Shown here: piece by piece, positions 51,113 through 60,042 of the stretch
How positions within the stretch are numbered: the first letter of the stretch is position 1
How the letters are laid out: the number at the start of each line of letters is the position of its first letter
From: Terracoccus luteus
GTDB taxonomy: Bacteria; Actinomycetota; Actinomycetes; Actinomycetales; Dermatophilaceae
DNA: 64,000 nucleotides
NCBI RefSeq assembly: GCF_003635045.1
Contig: NZ_RBXT01000001.1
Span: 1,488,001 to 1,552,000, forward strand
Reading direction: 5' to 3'
Translations under genes and position numbers: made by a program
The notes under the pieces: generated by a model
Database searches by the model: none
What the model saw: the letters and a program-made list of their open reading frames with translations, nothing else
Told to the model about the DNA's origin: nothing

Positions 51113-53056
51113 ATGGCTCATCGCTCCCGGACGCCGGAGTCCGTCCATGCCCTGCTGGCCGAGCTGCCCTCGGCCGACCGCGAGACGCTCGAGCTGCGCG
51201 TGGAACGGTGGCTGCCCGACCTGCTCGCCGCCCTCACGACGCTCTACCCCGAGCGTGACGTCGAGGCGCTCGCGACCCGCCTCGTGGGCTCGGCCCTCGC
51301 CGCCCACGCCGAGCGCGAGCCCGACCTGCGACGGCTCGACCAGCGGCGGCTGCTGCAGCCGGACTGGTTGCAGCAGCCCGACATGCTCGGATACGCCTGC
51401 TACACCGAGCGGTTCGCCGGCACCCTGGCCGCGCTGCCCGACCGGCTCGACCTGCTCGACGACCTCGGCGTCACCTACCTGCACCTCATGCCGCTGCTGC
51501 GCCCGCGCGACGGCGACAACGACGGCGGCTACGCGGTGGCCGACTACCGCACCGTCCGGGAGGACCTCGGCGACGTCGACGACCTGCGCGAGCTGACCCG
51601 GACCCTGCGCGGTCGCGGCATCTCCCTCGTGCTCGACCTCGTCCTCAACCACGTCGCCCGCGAGCACGAGTGGGCGGCCCGCGCCCGGGCGGGCGAGCAG
51701 CGCTACCGCGACTACTTCCACGTCTACCCGGACCGCACCGCCCCCGACGCCTACGAGCGCACGCTCCCCGAGGTCTTCCCCGACTTCGCGCCCGGCAACT
51801 TCACGTGGGACGAGGAGGCCGAGGGCTGGGTCTGGACGACCTTCAACGAGTGGCAGTGGGACCTCGACTGGTCGAACCCCGAGGTGCTCGTCGAGTACGC
51901 CGAGATCGTCCTGTTCCTGGCCAACCTCGGCGTCGAGGTGCTTCGCCTCGACGCGATCGCGTTCACGTGGAAGCGGCTCGGCACGAACTGCCAGAACCAG
52001 CCGGAGGTGCACGCCCTGACCCAGGCCCTGCGCACCGTCGCCCGTATCGCCTGCCCCGCCACCGTCTTCAAGGCCGAGGCCATCGTCGGACCGCGCGACC
52101 TCGTGCAGTACCTCGGCCAGGGGGAGCACGCCGGCCGGGTGAGCGACCTCGCTTACCACAACAGCCTCATGGTGCAGGTGTGGTCGATGCTCGCCACGGG
52201 GGAGACGACCCTGGCCCGACAGGCGCTCGCCGCCCTGCCCGCGACCCCGCCGTCCGGCACGTGGATCTGCTACCTGCGCTGCCACGACGACATCGGCTGG
52301 GCCATCGACGACGGTGACGCCCACGCCGTCGGGCTCGAGGGTTTCGCCCACCGCCGCTTCCTGTCCGACTGGTACGCGGGCGAGTTCCCCGGCTCGTGGG
52401 CCGACGGCCTCGTGTTCCAGGCGAACCCGGTGTCGGGCGACAAGCGCATCAGCGGCACCGCGGCCTCCCTGCTCGGCCTGTCGACCAGCACGCCCGGCAC
52501 CCCCGCCCACGACCAGGCCCTGGCCCGGATGTTCCTGGCCAACGCCGTCGTGCTCGGCTGGGGCGGTATCCCGGTCGTGTGGAGCGGCGACGAGCTGGCC
52601 ATGCCGAACGACCCCCGCTGGGCCGACGAGCCGGGCCACGAGGACGACAACCGGTGGGCGCACCGACCCCGTCTCGACTGGGACCTCGCCGCCCATCGAC
52701 ACGACCTGCGCACGCCGGCAGGGAAGGTCTTCGCCGGTCTGGCCCACCTGGCCAGGGCGCGGGCCTCGCTACCGCAGCTGCACGCCGCCGCCGACACGAC
52801 CGTGCTGGCGGACACCGACACCGGGGTGCTGGCCGTCCGTCGCGCGCACCCGAGCGGGCCCATGGTGTGCGTCTACAACCTCAGCGACGGGTGGCGGTCG
52901 TTCTCGTCACACCACTTCACGGATGCCGGGATCACCCACCCGCACAACGCGATCGAGCGCCGCGACGTCCACGGGGGAGACGACGGCCAGGTCGCCCTCA
53001 GCCCGTACGCGGCGTGGTGGGTGGTGGAGGCGCCGGCGGAGGTGCCGCACGTCTGA
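51113..53056 (+). CDS. Amylosucrase-family glucosyltransferase (GH13)
   Basis: 647 aa, ATG at 51113; TAGATC ends 6 nt before it. N-terminal helical domain (to about 85), then the GH13 barrel: LVLDLVLNHVAREHEW, VEVLRLDAIAFTWKRLGTNCQNQPEVH (nucleophile Asp about 280), TVFKAEAIVG (Glu about 322), YLRCHDDIGWAI (Asp about 391), and a C-terminal beta domain (ADTDTGVLAVRRAHPSGPMVCVYNLS). The WKRLGTNCQN block is typical of amylosucrases, which build alpha-glucan from sucrose; sucrose hydrolase or trehalose-type activity is possible. The last 59 bases overlap the next gene on the other strand. Confidence 0.85.
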   Translation: MAHRSRTPESVHALLAELPSADRETLELRVERWLPDLLAALTTLYPERDVEALATRLVGSALAAHAEREPDLRRLDQRRLLQPDWLQQPDMLGYACYTERFAGTLAALPDRLDLLDDLGVTYLHLMPLLRPRDGDNDGGYAVADYRTVREDLGDVDDLRELTRTLRGRGISLVLDLVLNHVAREHEWAARARAGEQRYRDYFHVYPDRTAPDAYERTLPEVFPDFAPGNFTWDEEAEGWVWTTFNEWQWDLDWSNPEVLVEYAEIVLFLANLGVEVLRLDAIAFTWKRLGTNCQNQPEVHALTQALRTVARIACPATVFKAEAIVGPRDLVQYLGQGEHAGRVSDLAYHNSLMVQVWSMLATGETTLARQALAALPATPPSGTWICYLRCHDDIGWAIDDGDAHAVGLEGFAHRRFLSDWYAGEFPGSWADGLVFQANPVSGDKRISGTAASLLGLSTSTPGTPAHDQALARMFLANAVVLGWGGIPVVWSGDELAMPNDPRWADEPGHEDDNRWAHRPRLDWDLAAHRHDLRTPAGKVFAGLAHLARARASLPQLHAAADTTVLADTDTGVLAVRRAHPSGPMVCVYNLSDGWRSFSSHHFTDAGITHPHNAIERRDVHGGDDGQVALSPYAAWWVVEAPAEVPHV

Positions 53057-54182
53057 GCGACACCCACTCGCCGTGCGGGTGGGCGGTCCCGAGCAGCGCT
53101 GGCTCCCACTCCCGGCCCGCACGCCACCGCCGGACCGCCAGCACCGTCTCGGCCTGCGCCTCGGACCGGTTCGGGGACGGCAGTCCGGGCACGCACCCCG
53201 GCGGTTCGGCGCTGAGCCAGGTGACCTCGCCCAGCTCGCGGGCCAGTACGGCGAACCGGCGGGCCAGCTCGACCCTCCGCCCGTTGTCGACGTAGGTCAG
53301 GGCCCAGGAGGTGAGCACGACGACGTGAGGTCGCCCACCGGCATCCGCGACCGCTCGCCCGGCAGCCAGGTCGACGGCACGATGGACGTCGTCGACGAGG
53401 TCCCCTCGCAGCAGCGGTGACGGGTGGGCGCGCACGATCTCGGCCGCGGCGCGGAACCGCTCGACCCGACCGGGCACGTCCGGCCACAGGCAGGCCTCGA
53501 GCCAGCGGCGCCGGTCGTCGTCGTCGAGGTCGACCGGGTCGAGGTCGAGCCCGCTCCGCCCGACCACCGATGGCAGCGGATGCGTCGACGGCGACCCGAG
53601 CCTCCCGCGGCCCACGAGCCGGCCCCGGGACACGACCGTGGAGTCGGGGTCGCCCAGCACGACCGGCTGCTCGCCCTCGACGAGCAGCTCGGTGCGGTAC
53701 CGGTCGACCGCGAGCAGCAGGCCCGCACTGGCCCCGAGCTCGACGAGCACGACGGGCCGCCCGGGCAGGTCGGCCGCGGCGCGGGCCAGCCCGGCCGTCA
53801 CGTAGACGCTGCGCCCGACCTCGTTCGTCTGCGTCGTCCGGGTGGCGATGGCCTCGCGCAGCTCGTCGGCGTGGGCGAGCACCGTGTCGCGCACGTCGGG
53901 CCACGGGTCGCCCACGGGCACCGCGTCGGCGCCGACGACGCTCGGGTACCAGCGCGCGGCCGCGACGTCGGGGCGGCGCAGCACGAGGTCGTGCAGCGCC
54001 GCCAGCCACAGCACCGGCCGGGCCTGGCCGGGGCGTGCGTGCAGCAGCAGCTCGGCGCACTGCGCATCGCCGGCGACGCCGCGGCTGATGCGCGCGTACA
54101 GCCCGAGGTGCCCATGCCCGGCGGCGAACCGGCCGAAGTGCTCCTGCACCTCGGCCACCGTCCCCGACCCTGACCGGCCCAC
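52998..54182 (-). CDS. DUF2332 family protein
   Basis: 394 aa from GTG 54182, one base after the DinB stop; GTG 54158 (VAEVQEHFGRFA) is an alternative. DUF2332 features: LYARISRGVAGD, TNEVGRSVYVTAGLA, VLVELGASAGLLLAVDRY (a GxSAG that recalls a SAM-binding loop) and late VLTSWALTYVDNGRRVELARRF. No activity is known for the family. Ends inside the amylosucrase gene (59-bp tail-to-tail overlap). Pro-rich C-terminus. Confidence 0.82.
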   Translation of the reverse strand: MGRSGSGTVAEVQEHFGRFAAGHGHLGLYARISRGVAGDAQCAELLLHARPGQARPVLWLAALHDLVLRRPDVAAARWYPSVVGADAVPVGDPWPDVRDTVLAHADELREAIATRTTQTNEVGRSVYVTAGLARAAADLPGRPVVLVELGASAGLLLAVDRYRTELLVEGEQPVVLGDPDSTVVSRGRLVGRGRLGSPSTHPLPSVVGRSGLDLDPVDLDDDDRRRWLEACLWPDVPGRVERFRAAAEIVRAHPSPLLRGDLVDDVHRAVDLAAGRAVADAGGRPHVVVLTSWALTYVDNGRRVELARRFAVLARELGEVTWLSAEPPGCVPGLPSPNRSEAQAETVLAVRRWRAGREWEPALLGTAHPHGEWVSLRRAAPPPAPPPPTTPRTG

Positions 54183-54183
54183 G

Positions 54184-54699
54184 TCAGCCGCCCGTCACGC
54201 CGTCGACCCGTTCGCGCACGAGGTCGGCGTGACCGTTGTGCCGGGCGTACTCGCCGATGAGGTGCAGGTGCACGAACCGCAGCGAGAACGGCCCGTGCGG
54301 GCCCTCGAAGGTCTCGTCGAGCCCCAGTCCCTCGACGGCGGCGTCGGCCAGCCTCCACTCCTCGAGGAGGGCCTCGTACTCCGCCTGCGCCCGGGTCGGG
54401 TCGAGCTCGTCGAAGTCGTCCTCGCGGCCGGTGCCGAAGCCGTGCAGCGGCTCCACGGCCTCACCCGCCACCCGGGTGCGCAGCCAGATGCGCTCGACCT
54501 TGCGCAGGTGCCGCAGCAGGCCGAGCAGGCTCAGCCCCGACGGCGGCACGCTGCGCGTCGCCAGCTGCTCGCCGGTCAGCCCGGCGCACTTGTGCAGCAA
54601 CGTCTCCCGGTGCCACTGCAGCAGCTCGCGCAGCATCGTGCGTTCGTCGGCGACGAGGGAGCCGCTCGGGCGGGTGACGGTCGGGGCGGTCCACGGCAT
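54184..54699 (-). CDS. DinB-family (DUF664) protein
   Basis: 171 aa, ATG at 54699, 6 nt after CAGGAT on the reverse strand (leaderless). Four-helix DinB/YfiT fold: ERTMLRELLQWHRETLLHKCAGLTGEQLATRSVPPSGLSLLGLLRHLRKVERIW, and RFVHLHLIGEYARHNGHADLVRERVDG with the metal-type His residues (LRHL, YARHNGHAD). Thiol-dependent enzymes (mycothiol) are in this superfamily; exact role unknown. Shares a transcript with the DUF2332 gene. Confidence 0.87.
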   Translation of the reverse strand: MPWTAPTVTRPSGSLVADERTMLRELLQWHRETLLHKCAGLTGEQLATRSVPPSGLSLLGLLRHLRKVERIWLRTRVAGEAVEPLHGFGTGREDDFDELDPTRAQAEYEALLEEWRLADAAVEGLGLDETFEGPHGPFSLRFVHLHLIGEYARHNGHADLVRERVDGVTGG

Positions 54700-54704
54700 G
54701 ACGC

Positions 54705-54747
54705 CATCCTGCCCCCGCCCGTCGAGAGGACGGACGGGGGCAGGATG
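54705..54747 (-). terminator. Terminator of the aceA transcript
   Basis: Long stem CATCCTGCCCCCG... (54705-54723) with its complement at 54729-54747 (one mismatch, 5-nt loop), just after the small gene that follows aceA and before the DinB start. The right arm runs into a GGATGCCG copy; the left side overlaps the DinB -10. Confidence 0.75.
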
Positions 54748-54777
54748 CCGGTCGGCGGGGAGGGCGGGGAGGGCGGG

Positions 54778-55143
54778 TCAGGCGTGCACGATGAGCGCGC
54801 CGGCGCGGCGGGCCCACCCGACCCGGTAGAGGTCGAGCAGACCGGGGGCCCGCAGCTCGATGCTGGCCGCCCCGGGTGATGTCGACTCGAGCAGCGTCAC
54901 CGCCTCGCAGCCCGCGCCGCCGTGCAGGTGCAGTGCGGTCATCAGGTGCGCCCCGCCGAGACGCCCCAGGTCGAGCAGCGAACCAGGGGTGAGCCTCGAC
55001 ACGTCGAGCGAGAGGTAGGGCTCGCCGGGCAGCACTTCCCAGAGCAGCAGCGTGGGGCCGGACGGGCGCAGTCCCGTGCCCGCCGGGGCCGCGACGACGT
55101 CGGCGCCGGGAGTGAGCGACCCGGCATCCGTCAGGGGGTTCAC
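54778..55143 (-). CDS. Small protein of unknown function coupled to aceA
   Basis: 121 aa; GTG at 55143 overlaps the aceA stop as GTGA (55140-55143), the same coupling used by real gene pairs in this window. Sequence has no membrane segment: [64 protein letters not shown]-terminus ALIVHA. Mostly predicted beta with hydrophobic strands. I do not recognise a family. A terminator follows 30 bases past the stop. Could be a regulator or assembly partner of isocitrate lyase; could also be a separate enzyme fragment. Confidence 0.6.
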   Translation of the reverse strand: MNPLTDAGSLTPGADVVAAPAGTGLRPSGPTLLLWEVLPGEPYLSLDVSRLTPGSLLDLGRLGGAHLMTALHLHGGAGCEAVTLLESTSPGAASIELRAPGLLDLYRVGWARRAGALIVHA

Positions 55144-56513
55144 GAGAACTGCTCCGACTCGGTCGACCCCGCCATCGCGAGGGTGCCCGACCGCGGGTTG
55201 AGCGCGGTGGCCACCGCGTCGAAGTAGCCGGTGCCCACCTCCGCCTGGTGCTTGACCGCGGTGTATCCCGCTGCGGCGTCAGCGAACTCGGCCTCCTGCA
55301 GCTCGACGTAGGCGCTCATGCCCTCGGTGGCGTAGCCGCGGGCGAGGGTGAACATCGAGTGGTTGAGGGCGTGGAACCCGGCCAGGGTGATGAACTGGAA
55401 GCGGTAGCCGAGGTCACCCAGCTCGTCCTGGAAGCGGGCGATCTCCGTGTCGTCGAGGGCGGCCTTCCAGTTGAACGACGGCGAGCAGTTGTAGGCCAGC
55501 ATCTTGCCCGGGAAGTCGCGGTGCAGCTCGGTCGCGAACTCGCGGGCCAGGCCCAGGTCGGGGGTTCCGGTCTCGACCCAGATGAGGTCGGCGTAGGGGG
55601 CGTAGGCCCGCGCCCGGGCGAGCACCGGCTCGATGCCGCTGCGCACCCGGTGGAAGCCCTCGGCCGTGCGCTCCCCGGTGAGGAACGGCTCGTCGACCGG
55701 GTCGACGTCACTCGTCAGCAGGTCGGCCGCGAGGGCGTCGGTGCGGGCGATGACGAGGGTCGGCACGTTCTCCACGTCGGCCGCGAGGCGGGCGGCATTG
55801 AGGGTGCGGACGTGCTGCGAGGTCGGGACGAGGACCTTACCGCCGAGGTGGCCGCACTTCTTCTCCGAGGCGAGCTGGTCCTCCCAGTGCACCCCTGCCG
55901 CACCCGCGGCGATCATCTGCTTCATCAGCTCGAACGCGTTGAGGGGGCCGCCGAACCCGGCCTCCGCGTCGGCGACGACCGGCGCGAGCCAGTCGATGCC
56001 GGCCCCGCCCGTGCTGCACTCGATCTGGTCGGCGCGCAGCAGCGCGTTGTTGATGCGGCGCACGACGTTCGGCACCGAGTTGGCCGGGTACAGGCTCTGG
56101 TCGGGGTAGGTCTGGCCGCTGAGGTTGGCGTCGGCCGCCACCTGCCAGCCGGAGAGGTAGACGGCCTGCAGGCCGGCCCGGACCATCTGGACGGCCTGGT
56201 TTCCGGTGAGGGCGCCGAGGGCGCGGGTGTACGGCTCGGTGCGCAGCTGGTTCCACAGGCGCGTCGCACCACGGCGCGCCAGCGTGTGCTCCTCGGTGAC
56301 GCTGCCGCGCAGCCGCACGACGTCCTCCGCCGTGTACGTGCGCTCGATGCCCGACCACCGCTCGTCACCGGCCCACGAGCGGACCAGCTCGGCGGCGTCC
56401 GCGGGCCGCACCCCCACGGCGGCGGTCGTGCCGGCGATACCGCCGGGGGCGGACGGGCCTCGGCGCGGGGGCGTGGTGACGGGGCGGATGCCGGGGTGCA
56501 GCGTCGTGCTCAT
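55140..56513 (-). CDS. aceA: Isocitrate lyase
   Basis: 457 aa, ATG at 56513 with GAGGAG. Catalytic [33 protein letters not shown] (Cys near 219), also [56 protein letters not shown] and SPSFNW. Cleaves isocitrate to glyoxylate and succinate for growth on acetate or fatty acids. Malate synthase is not in the window. Divergent ramB-like gene is the likely regulator. Confidence 0.95.
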   Translation of the reverse strand: MSTTLHPGIRPVTTPPRRGPSAPGGIAGTTAAVGVRPADAAELVRSWAGDERWSGIERTYTAEDVVRLRGSVTEEHTLARRGATRLWNQLRTEPYTRALGALTGNQAVQMVRAGLQAVYLSGWQVAADANLSGQTYPDQSLYPANSVPNVVRRINNALLRADQIECSTGGAGIDWLAPVVADAEAGFGGPLNAFELMKQMIAAGAAGVHWEDQLASEKKCGHLGGKVLVPTSQHVRTLNAARLAADVENVPTLVIARTDALAADLLTSDVDPVDEPFLTGERTAEGFHRVRSGIEPVLARARAYAPYADLIWVETGTPDLGLAREFATELHRDFPGKMLAYNCSPSFNWKAALDDTEIARFQDELGDLGYRFQFITLAGFHALNHSMFTLARGYATEGMSAYVELQEAEFADAAAGYTAVKHQAEVGTGYFDAVATALNPRSGTLAMAGSTESEQFS

Positions 56514-56633
56514 GGTTCACTCCTCGTGTGCTGGGTCGTGGACGACCTGGTGGCACCACTGTCCGGGAAGAAGTGCCGAAGTTCACGAGGCCCGGGCCGT
56601 CGAGGACCGTGGATTGAGCGCTAGCGTCACAAC
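56514..56633. promoter_or_regulatory. Divergent aceA / ramB control region
   Basis: 120 bp. For ramB, TAGCGT (56622-56627) is followed by 6 nt and the ATG. For aceA, the leader carries GAGGAGTGAACC. GAAGAAGTGCCGAAGTTC (around 56569) is the most repeat-like segment and could be the RamB site; it does not match the published C. glutamicum consensus closely, so this is weak. Confidence 0.4.
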
Positions 56634-58211
56634 ATGCAGAACTTGACGCCCGCAGCGGCGGCCGGCTCGAGCGCACGACCGGCCCGAGAGGCGACGGGCG
56701 CCGCACCCGGCCCGGACCCCACCCCCGTGGGCGACCGCCTCGTGGTCGGTCGTCAGCTGCGCCACCACCGTCGTCGGGCCGGGCGCACCCTCGCCGACGT
56801 CGCCGCGGCCGCGGGGATCTCACCCTCCGCCCTGTCGCTCATCGAGACGGGCAAGCGGGAGGCCCGCCTCGGCGTCCTCGTCGCCCTGGCCGGTTCCCTC
56901 GGGGTCGGCCTGACCGACCTGCTCACCGCGGCGGCCCCCACCCGGCGGGCGTCGCTCGAGATCGAGCTCGAACGTGCCCAGACCCTCGCCGCGGCCCAGG
57001 GTCGCCGCGTCCCGTCCGTCCGCCGGCTCGGGCGCCTGCCGCTCGACGCGCTCGAGGCGCTCGTCGGGCTGCACCGGTCGCTGGCCGAGGTCGACGCGGC
57101 CCGGTCGGCCACCCCCGAGGAGGCCCGGCGCGCCAACGCCGAGCTGCGTCGGCGCATGCGCGAGCAGGACAACTACTTCCCCGACATCGAGGCGGCCGCC
57201 GCCGGTCTGCTGCGGTCTACGGGGTACACGGCCGGCCCGGTCACCCGGGCCATGGTCGACACGATGGCCGCCCACCTCGGGTTCGCCCTCGTGCACACCG
57301 CCGACCTCCCGGAGTCGACCCGCACGGTCACCGACCTCCACGGGCGCCGGGTCTACCTCCCGCAGCCCGGCGTGGGGCAGAACGACTCGCGGTCGCTGGC
57401 CCTGCAGGCCCTCGGCCACATCGTGCTCGGGCACGAGCCCCCGGTCGACTACGCCGACTTCCTCGGCCAGCGCGTCGAGGTCAACTGCTTCGCCGCCGCG
57501 CTGCTCGTGCCGGAGCAGGCGGCCGTCGCCGCGCTGCACCGGGCCAAGGCGGCCAAGGACATCGCCATCGAGGACCTCCGCGACGCCTACGCCGTCAGCT
57601 ACGAGATGGCCGCCCACCGCTTCACCAACCTCGCCACGCGCCACCTCGACCTCCCCGTGCACTTCATGCGCGTCTCGTCGTCGGGCATCGTGCTCAAGGC
57701 CTACGAGAACGACGGCGTCCGCTTCCCGTCCGACGCCACCGGGGCGGTCGAGGGCCGGCGGGTCTGCCGCTACTGGACCGCCCGCGCGGTCTTCGACCAG
57801 CCCGACCTCTCGTCGGCCTACCAGCAGTACACGGACACCGGCTCGGGCACGTACTGGTGCACGGCCGTCGTCGACCAGACCGCGTCGGGCACCTTCTCGG
57901 TGTCGGTCGGGGTCCCCTTCGCCTCCGTCAAGTGGATGCGGGGCCGTGAGACCCCGCACCGGTCGGCGTCGCGGTGCCCCGACCCCGACTGCTGCTCGCG
58001 CCCGCCCGCCGACCTCGTCGAGCGCTGGGGGAGTGCGGCGCGCCCGAGTGCTCGGGTGCAGTCACACCTGCTTGCCGCCATGCCGCTCGGCGTCTTCCCC
58101 GGCGTCGACGAGACCGATGTCATGCGCTTCCTCGAGTCCCACACGGCCCCCGCGGCCCCGGCAGCCCCCGCGGCCCCGGCAGCCCACGGGGCACCGACGG
58201 CGACGCCGTGA
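56634..58211 (+). CDS. ramB: RamB-like regulator of acetate metabolism (XRE plus ImmA/IrrE domain)
   Basis: 525 aa. N-terminal HTH: VGRQLRHHRRRAGRTLADVAAAAGISPSALSLIETGKREARLGVLVALAGSLGVGLTDLL (about 38-98); middle ImmA/IrrE-like region with ALQALGHIVLGHEPPVDYADFLGQRVEVNCFAAALLVPE; and a C-terminal short-chain fatty acyl regulator domain with a Cys cluster (RCPDPDCCSRPP). RamB represses glyoxylate-cycle genes in corynebacteria. The divergent aceA supports this. C-terminal APAAPAAPAAPAA tail from a short tandem repeat near 58145-58190. Leaderless start. Confidence 0.88.
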   Translation: MQNLTPAAAAGSSARPAREATGAAPGPDPTPVGDRLVVGRQLRHHRRRAGRTLADVAAAAGISPSALSLIETGKREARLGVLVALAGSLGVGLTDLLTAAAPTRRASLEIELERAQTLAAAQGRRVPSVRRLGRLPLDALEALVGLHRSLAEVDAARSATPEEARRANAELRRRMREQDNYFPDIEAAAAGLLRSTGYTAGPVTRAMVDTMAAHLGFALVHTADLPESTRTVTDLHGRRVYLPQPGVGQNDSRSLALQALGHIVLGHEPPVDYADFLGQRVEVNCFAAALLVPEQAAVAALHRAKAAKDIAIEDLRDAYAVSYEMAAHRFTNLATRHLDLPVHFMRVSSSGIVLKAYENDGVRFPSDATGAVEGRRVCRYWTARAVFDQPDLSSAYQQYTDTGSGTYWCTAVVDQTASGTFSVSVGVPFASVKWMRGRETPHRSASRCPDPDCCSRPPADLVERWGSAARPSARVQSHLLAAMPLGVFPGVDETDVMRFLESHTAPAAPAAPAAPAAHGAPTATP

Positions 58212-58222
58212 CCGTCGCCACG

Positions 58223-58241
58223 CGGCATCCAACGGATGCCG
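58223..58241. terminator. GGATGCCG palindrome between convergent genes
   Basis: CGGCATCC-AAC-GGATGCCG: the window-wide octamer in perfect inverted repeat, between the ramB stop and the VKOR stop. Short (8 bp), so terminator function is uncertain. Confidence 0.45.
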
Positions 58242-58283
58242 GGTGGTGGCCGTGCGCTCCGGGGTCCGCCACGGGCGGCCGGC

Positions 58284-59045
58284 TCAGCCGGGCAGGAGGG
58301 TGCTGAAGTAGTCCCAGAACCGGGTCACGACCAGGGCGGCGACGACGAGGACCCAGCCGACGGCGATGGTGGGGGCGAAGTCGGCCACCTCGCGTGCGGC
58401 CCGGCCCCCGGGTAGCACGCCCCGGCGCACGTTGCCCGCCGTGACGGCGACGAAGAGGGTGATGGTGACGACCCAGACGACCATGCAGTACGGGCACAGG
58501 GCGTTGATGCGGTAGAGGCTCTGCACGACGAGCCAGTGCACGAAGACGATCCCGAACGTCACCCCCAGCTGCAGGCCCCACCAGAACCACCGCCGGAACC
58601 GGGCGCCCGCCAGCAGCGCCGCCCCGACGGTGAGCACGACCGCGAACCCGGCCACCCCCATGATCGGGTTGGGGAACCCGAACACCTCCGCCTGGGCGGT
58701 GTTCATGATCGAGCCGCAGCTGATGACGGCGTTGAGGCTGCAGCTCGGCACGTAGGTGGGGTCCTGCAGCAGGAGGATCTTCTCCACGAGCAGGGTGGCG
58801 GCGGCGAGCAGGCCGACCGCACCGGTGACGACGAGCAGCCACCCGAAGCCGGCGCCGGCGCCGATGCCCCCCGTCGCACGCCCTGCGATCTGCTCGTCGG
58901 GCTCGTCGGGCTCGTGCAGCTCGCCGGGTTCGCTGAGTCCGACGGGTCCGGTGAGCGCGTGCTCACGGTCGGCGGTCACCGAGCCGGCGGCGGCGCCGCT
59001 GGTGGTGCCGCTGGTGGTGCCGCTGGTGGTGGCGGGACGGGTCAT
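58284..59045 (-). CDS. Vitamin K epoxide reductase family membrane protein
   Basis: 253 aa, ATG at 59045. Low-complexity acidic N-terminus (about 60 residues), then four or five helices. Active-site pairs: CSLNAVISCGS (first Cys near 101; the loop pair) and ALCPYCMVVW (CxxC, near 183), plus FPNPIMGVAGF. VKOR re-oxidises a thioredoxin-like partner and passes electrons to menaquinone, making disulfides in exported proteins. The usual DsbA-like partner is not next to it. It lies 67 bp after the CDF operon and may be part of that transcript. Confidence 0.9.
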   Translation of the reverse strand: MTRPATTSGTTSGTTSGAAAGSVTADREHALTGPVGLSEPGELHEPDEPDEQIAGRATGGIGAGAGFGWLLVVTGAVGLLAAATLLVEKILLLQDPTYVPSCSLNAVISCGSIMNTAQAEVFGFPNPIMGVAGFAVVLTVGAALLAGARFRRWFWWGLQLGVTFGIVFVHWLVVQSLYRINALCPYCMVVWVVTITLFVAVTAGNVRRGVLPGGRAAREVADFAPTIAVGWVLVVAALVVTRFWDYFSTLLPG

Positions 59046-59112
59046 GGTGGGGCTCTCCGGGTCGGCGGCGTTCAGCCGGGAAACGAGTCGTGCGGCCGGG
59101 CGGTTCCGGCCG

Positions 59113-60042
59113 TCAGGCGTGGGACGGGTTCTCGTGCGCCGCGTGGCCGGCCGACTCGAACTGGATGGTCGAGTGCTCGACGTTGAAGTCGGAGTCGATG
59201 CAGCCCTGCAGCTCGTCGAGCATGGCGCCGAGGTGTCCGTCGTGGAAGCAGCTGTCGTCGACGACGACGTGGGCGGTGAGCACGGGCAGGCCGGTCGCGA
59301 CCTGGCTGGCGTGCAGGTCGTGGACGTCGTGCACGTGCGGCAGCCGCAGGATGCGCTCCCGCACCCGGTCGAGGTCGAGGCCCTTGGGCGTCGACTCGAG
59401 CAGGACGTCGACCGTCTCCCTCAGCAGCCGCAGCGTGCGCGGCACGATGAGCACCCCGATGACGAGCGAGGCGAGGGCGTCGGCCCGCAGCCAGCCGGTG
59501 AGGGCGATGACGGCCGCCGACACGAGCACCGCCACGGAGCCGAGGGCGTCGTTGACGACCTCGAGGAACGCGGCCCGCATGTTGAGGTTGGCCGAGCGCC
59601 CGCCCGCGAGCACGAGCAGCCCGACGACGTTGCCGAGCAGGCCGATCGCACCGAAGAGCACGATGACGCCAGGCGTGACCTCGGGCGGGTCGAACAGTCG
59701 TCGCACCCCCTCGACGAGGATGAAGACGCCCACCGCGAGCAGCACCGCGGCCTGTGCAGCGGCACCGAGTACCTCGGCGCGGTGGTAGCCCCACGTGCGG
59801 GATGCCGTGGCCGGTCGCTGCGCGAGGACGGCTGCCACGAGCGCGAGGCTGAGGCCCGCGACGTCGGTGAGCATGTGGCCGGCGTCGGCGAGCAGGGCGA
59901 GGCTGCCGGACACGAGCGCCCCGACCACCTCGACGACGAGGACGACCGCGGTGATGCCGAGCACGACGGCCAGGCGGCCGCGGTGGTCGGCGAGCCCGGT
60001 GGCATGGGAGTGGCCGTGCGAGTGGCCGTGCGGGTCGCTCAC
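59113..60042 (-). CDS. Cation diffusion facilitator (CzcD/ZitB-like)
   Basis: 309 aa, GTG at 60042 overlapping the stop of the upstream transporter gene. N-terminus HGHSHGHSHATG; six helices with the metal-site pattern ALLADAGHMLTDV and FLEVVNDALGSVAVLV, and a cytoplasmic C-terminal domain (LPHVHDVHDLHASQ, LTAHVVVDDSCFHDG). Exports Zn, Cd or Co in exchange for protons. Confidence 0.92.
   Translation of the reverse strand: MSDPHGHSHGHSHATGLADHRGRLAVVLGITAVVLVVEVVGALVSGSLALLADAGHMLTDVAGLSLALVAAVLAQRPATASRTWGYHRAEVLGAAAQAAVLLAVGVFILVEGVRRLFDPPEVTPGVIVLFGAIGLLGNVVGLLVLAGGRSANLNMRAAFLEVVNDALGSVAVLVSAAVIALTGWLRADALASLVIGVLIVPRTLRLLRETVDVLLESTPKGLDLDRVRERILRLPHVHDVHDLHASQVATGLPVLTAHVVVDDSCFHDGHLGAMLDELQGCIDSDFNVEHSTIQFESAGHAAHENPSHA

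Noticed and set aside
51113-53056. Trehalose synthase instead of amylosucrase
   Set aside because: The block WKRLGTNCQN and the N-terminal helical domain are amylosucrase-like; kept only as an alternative.
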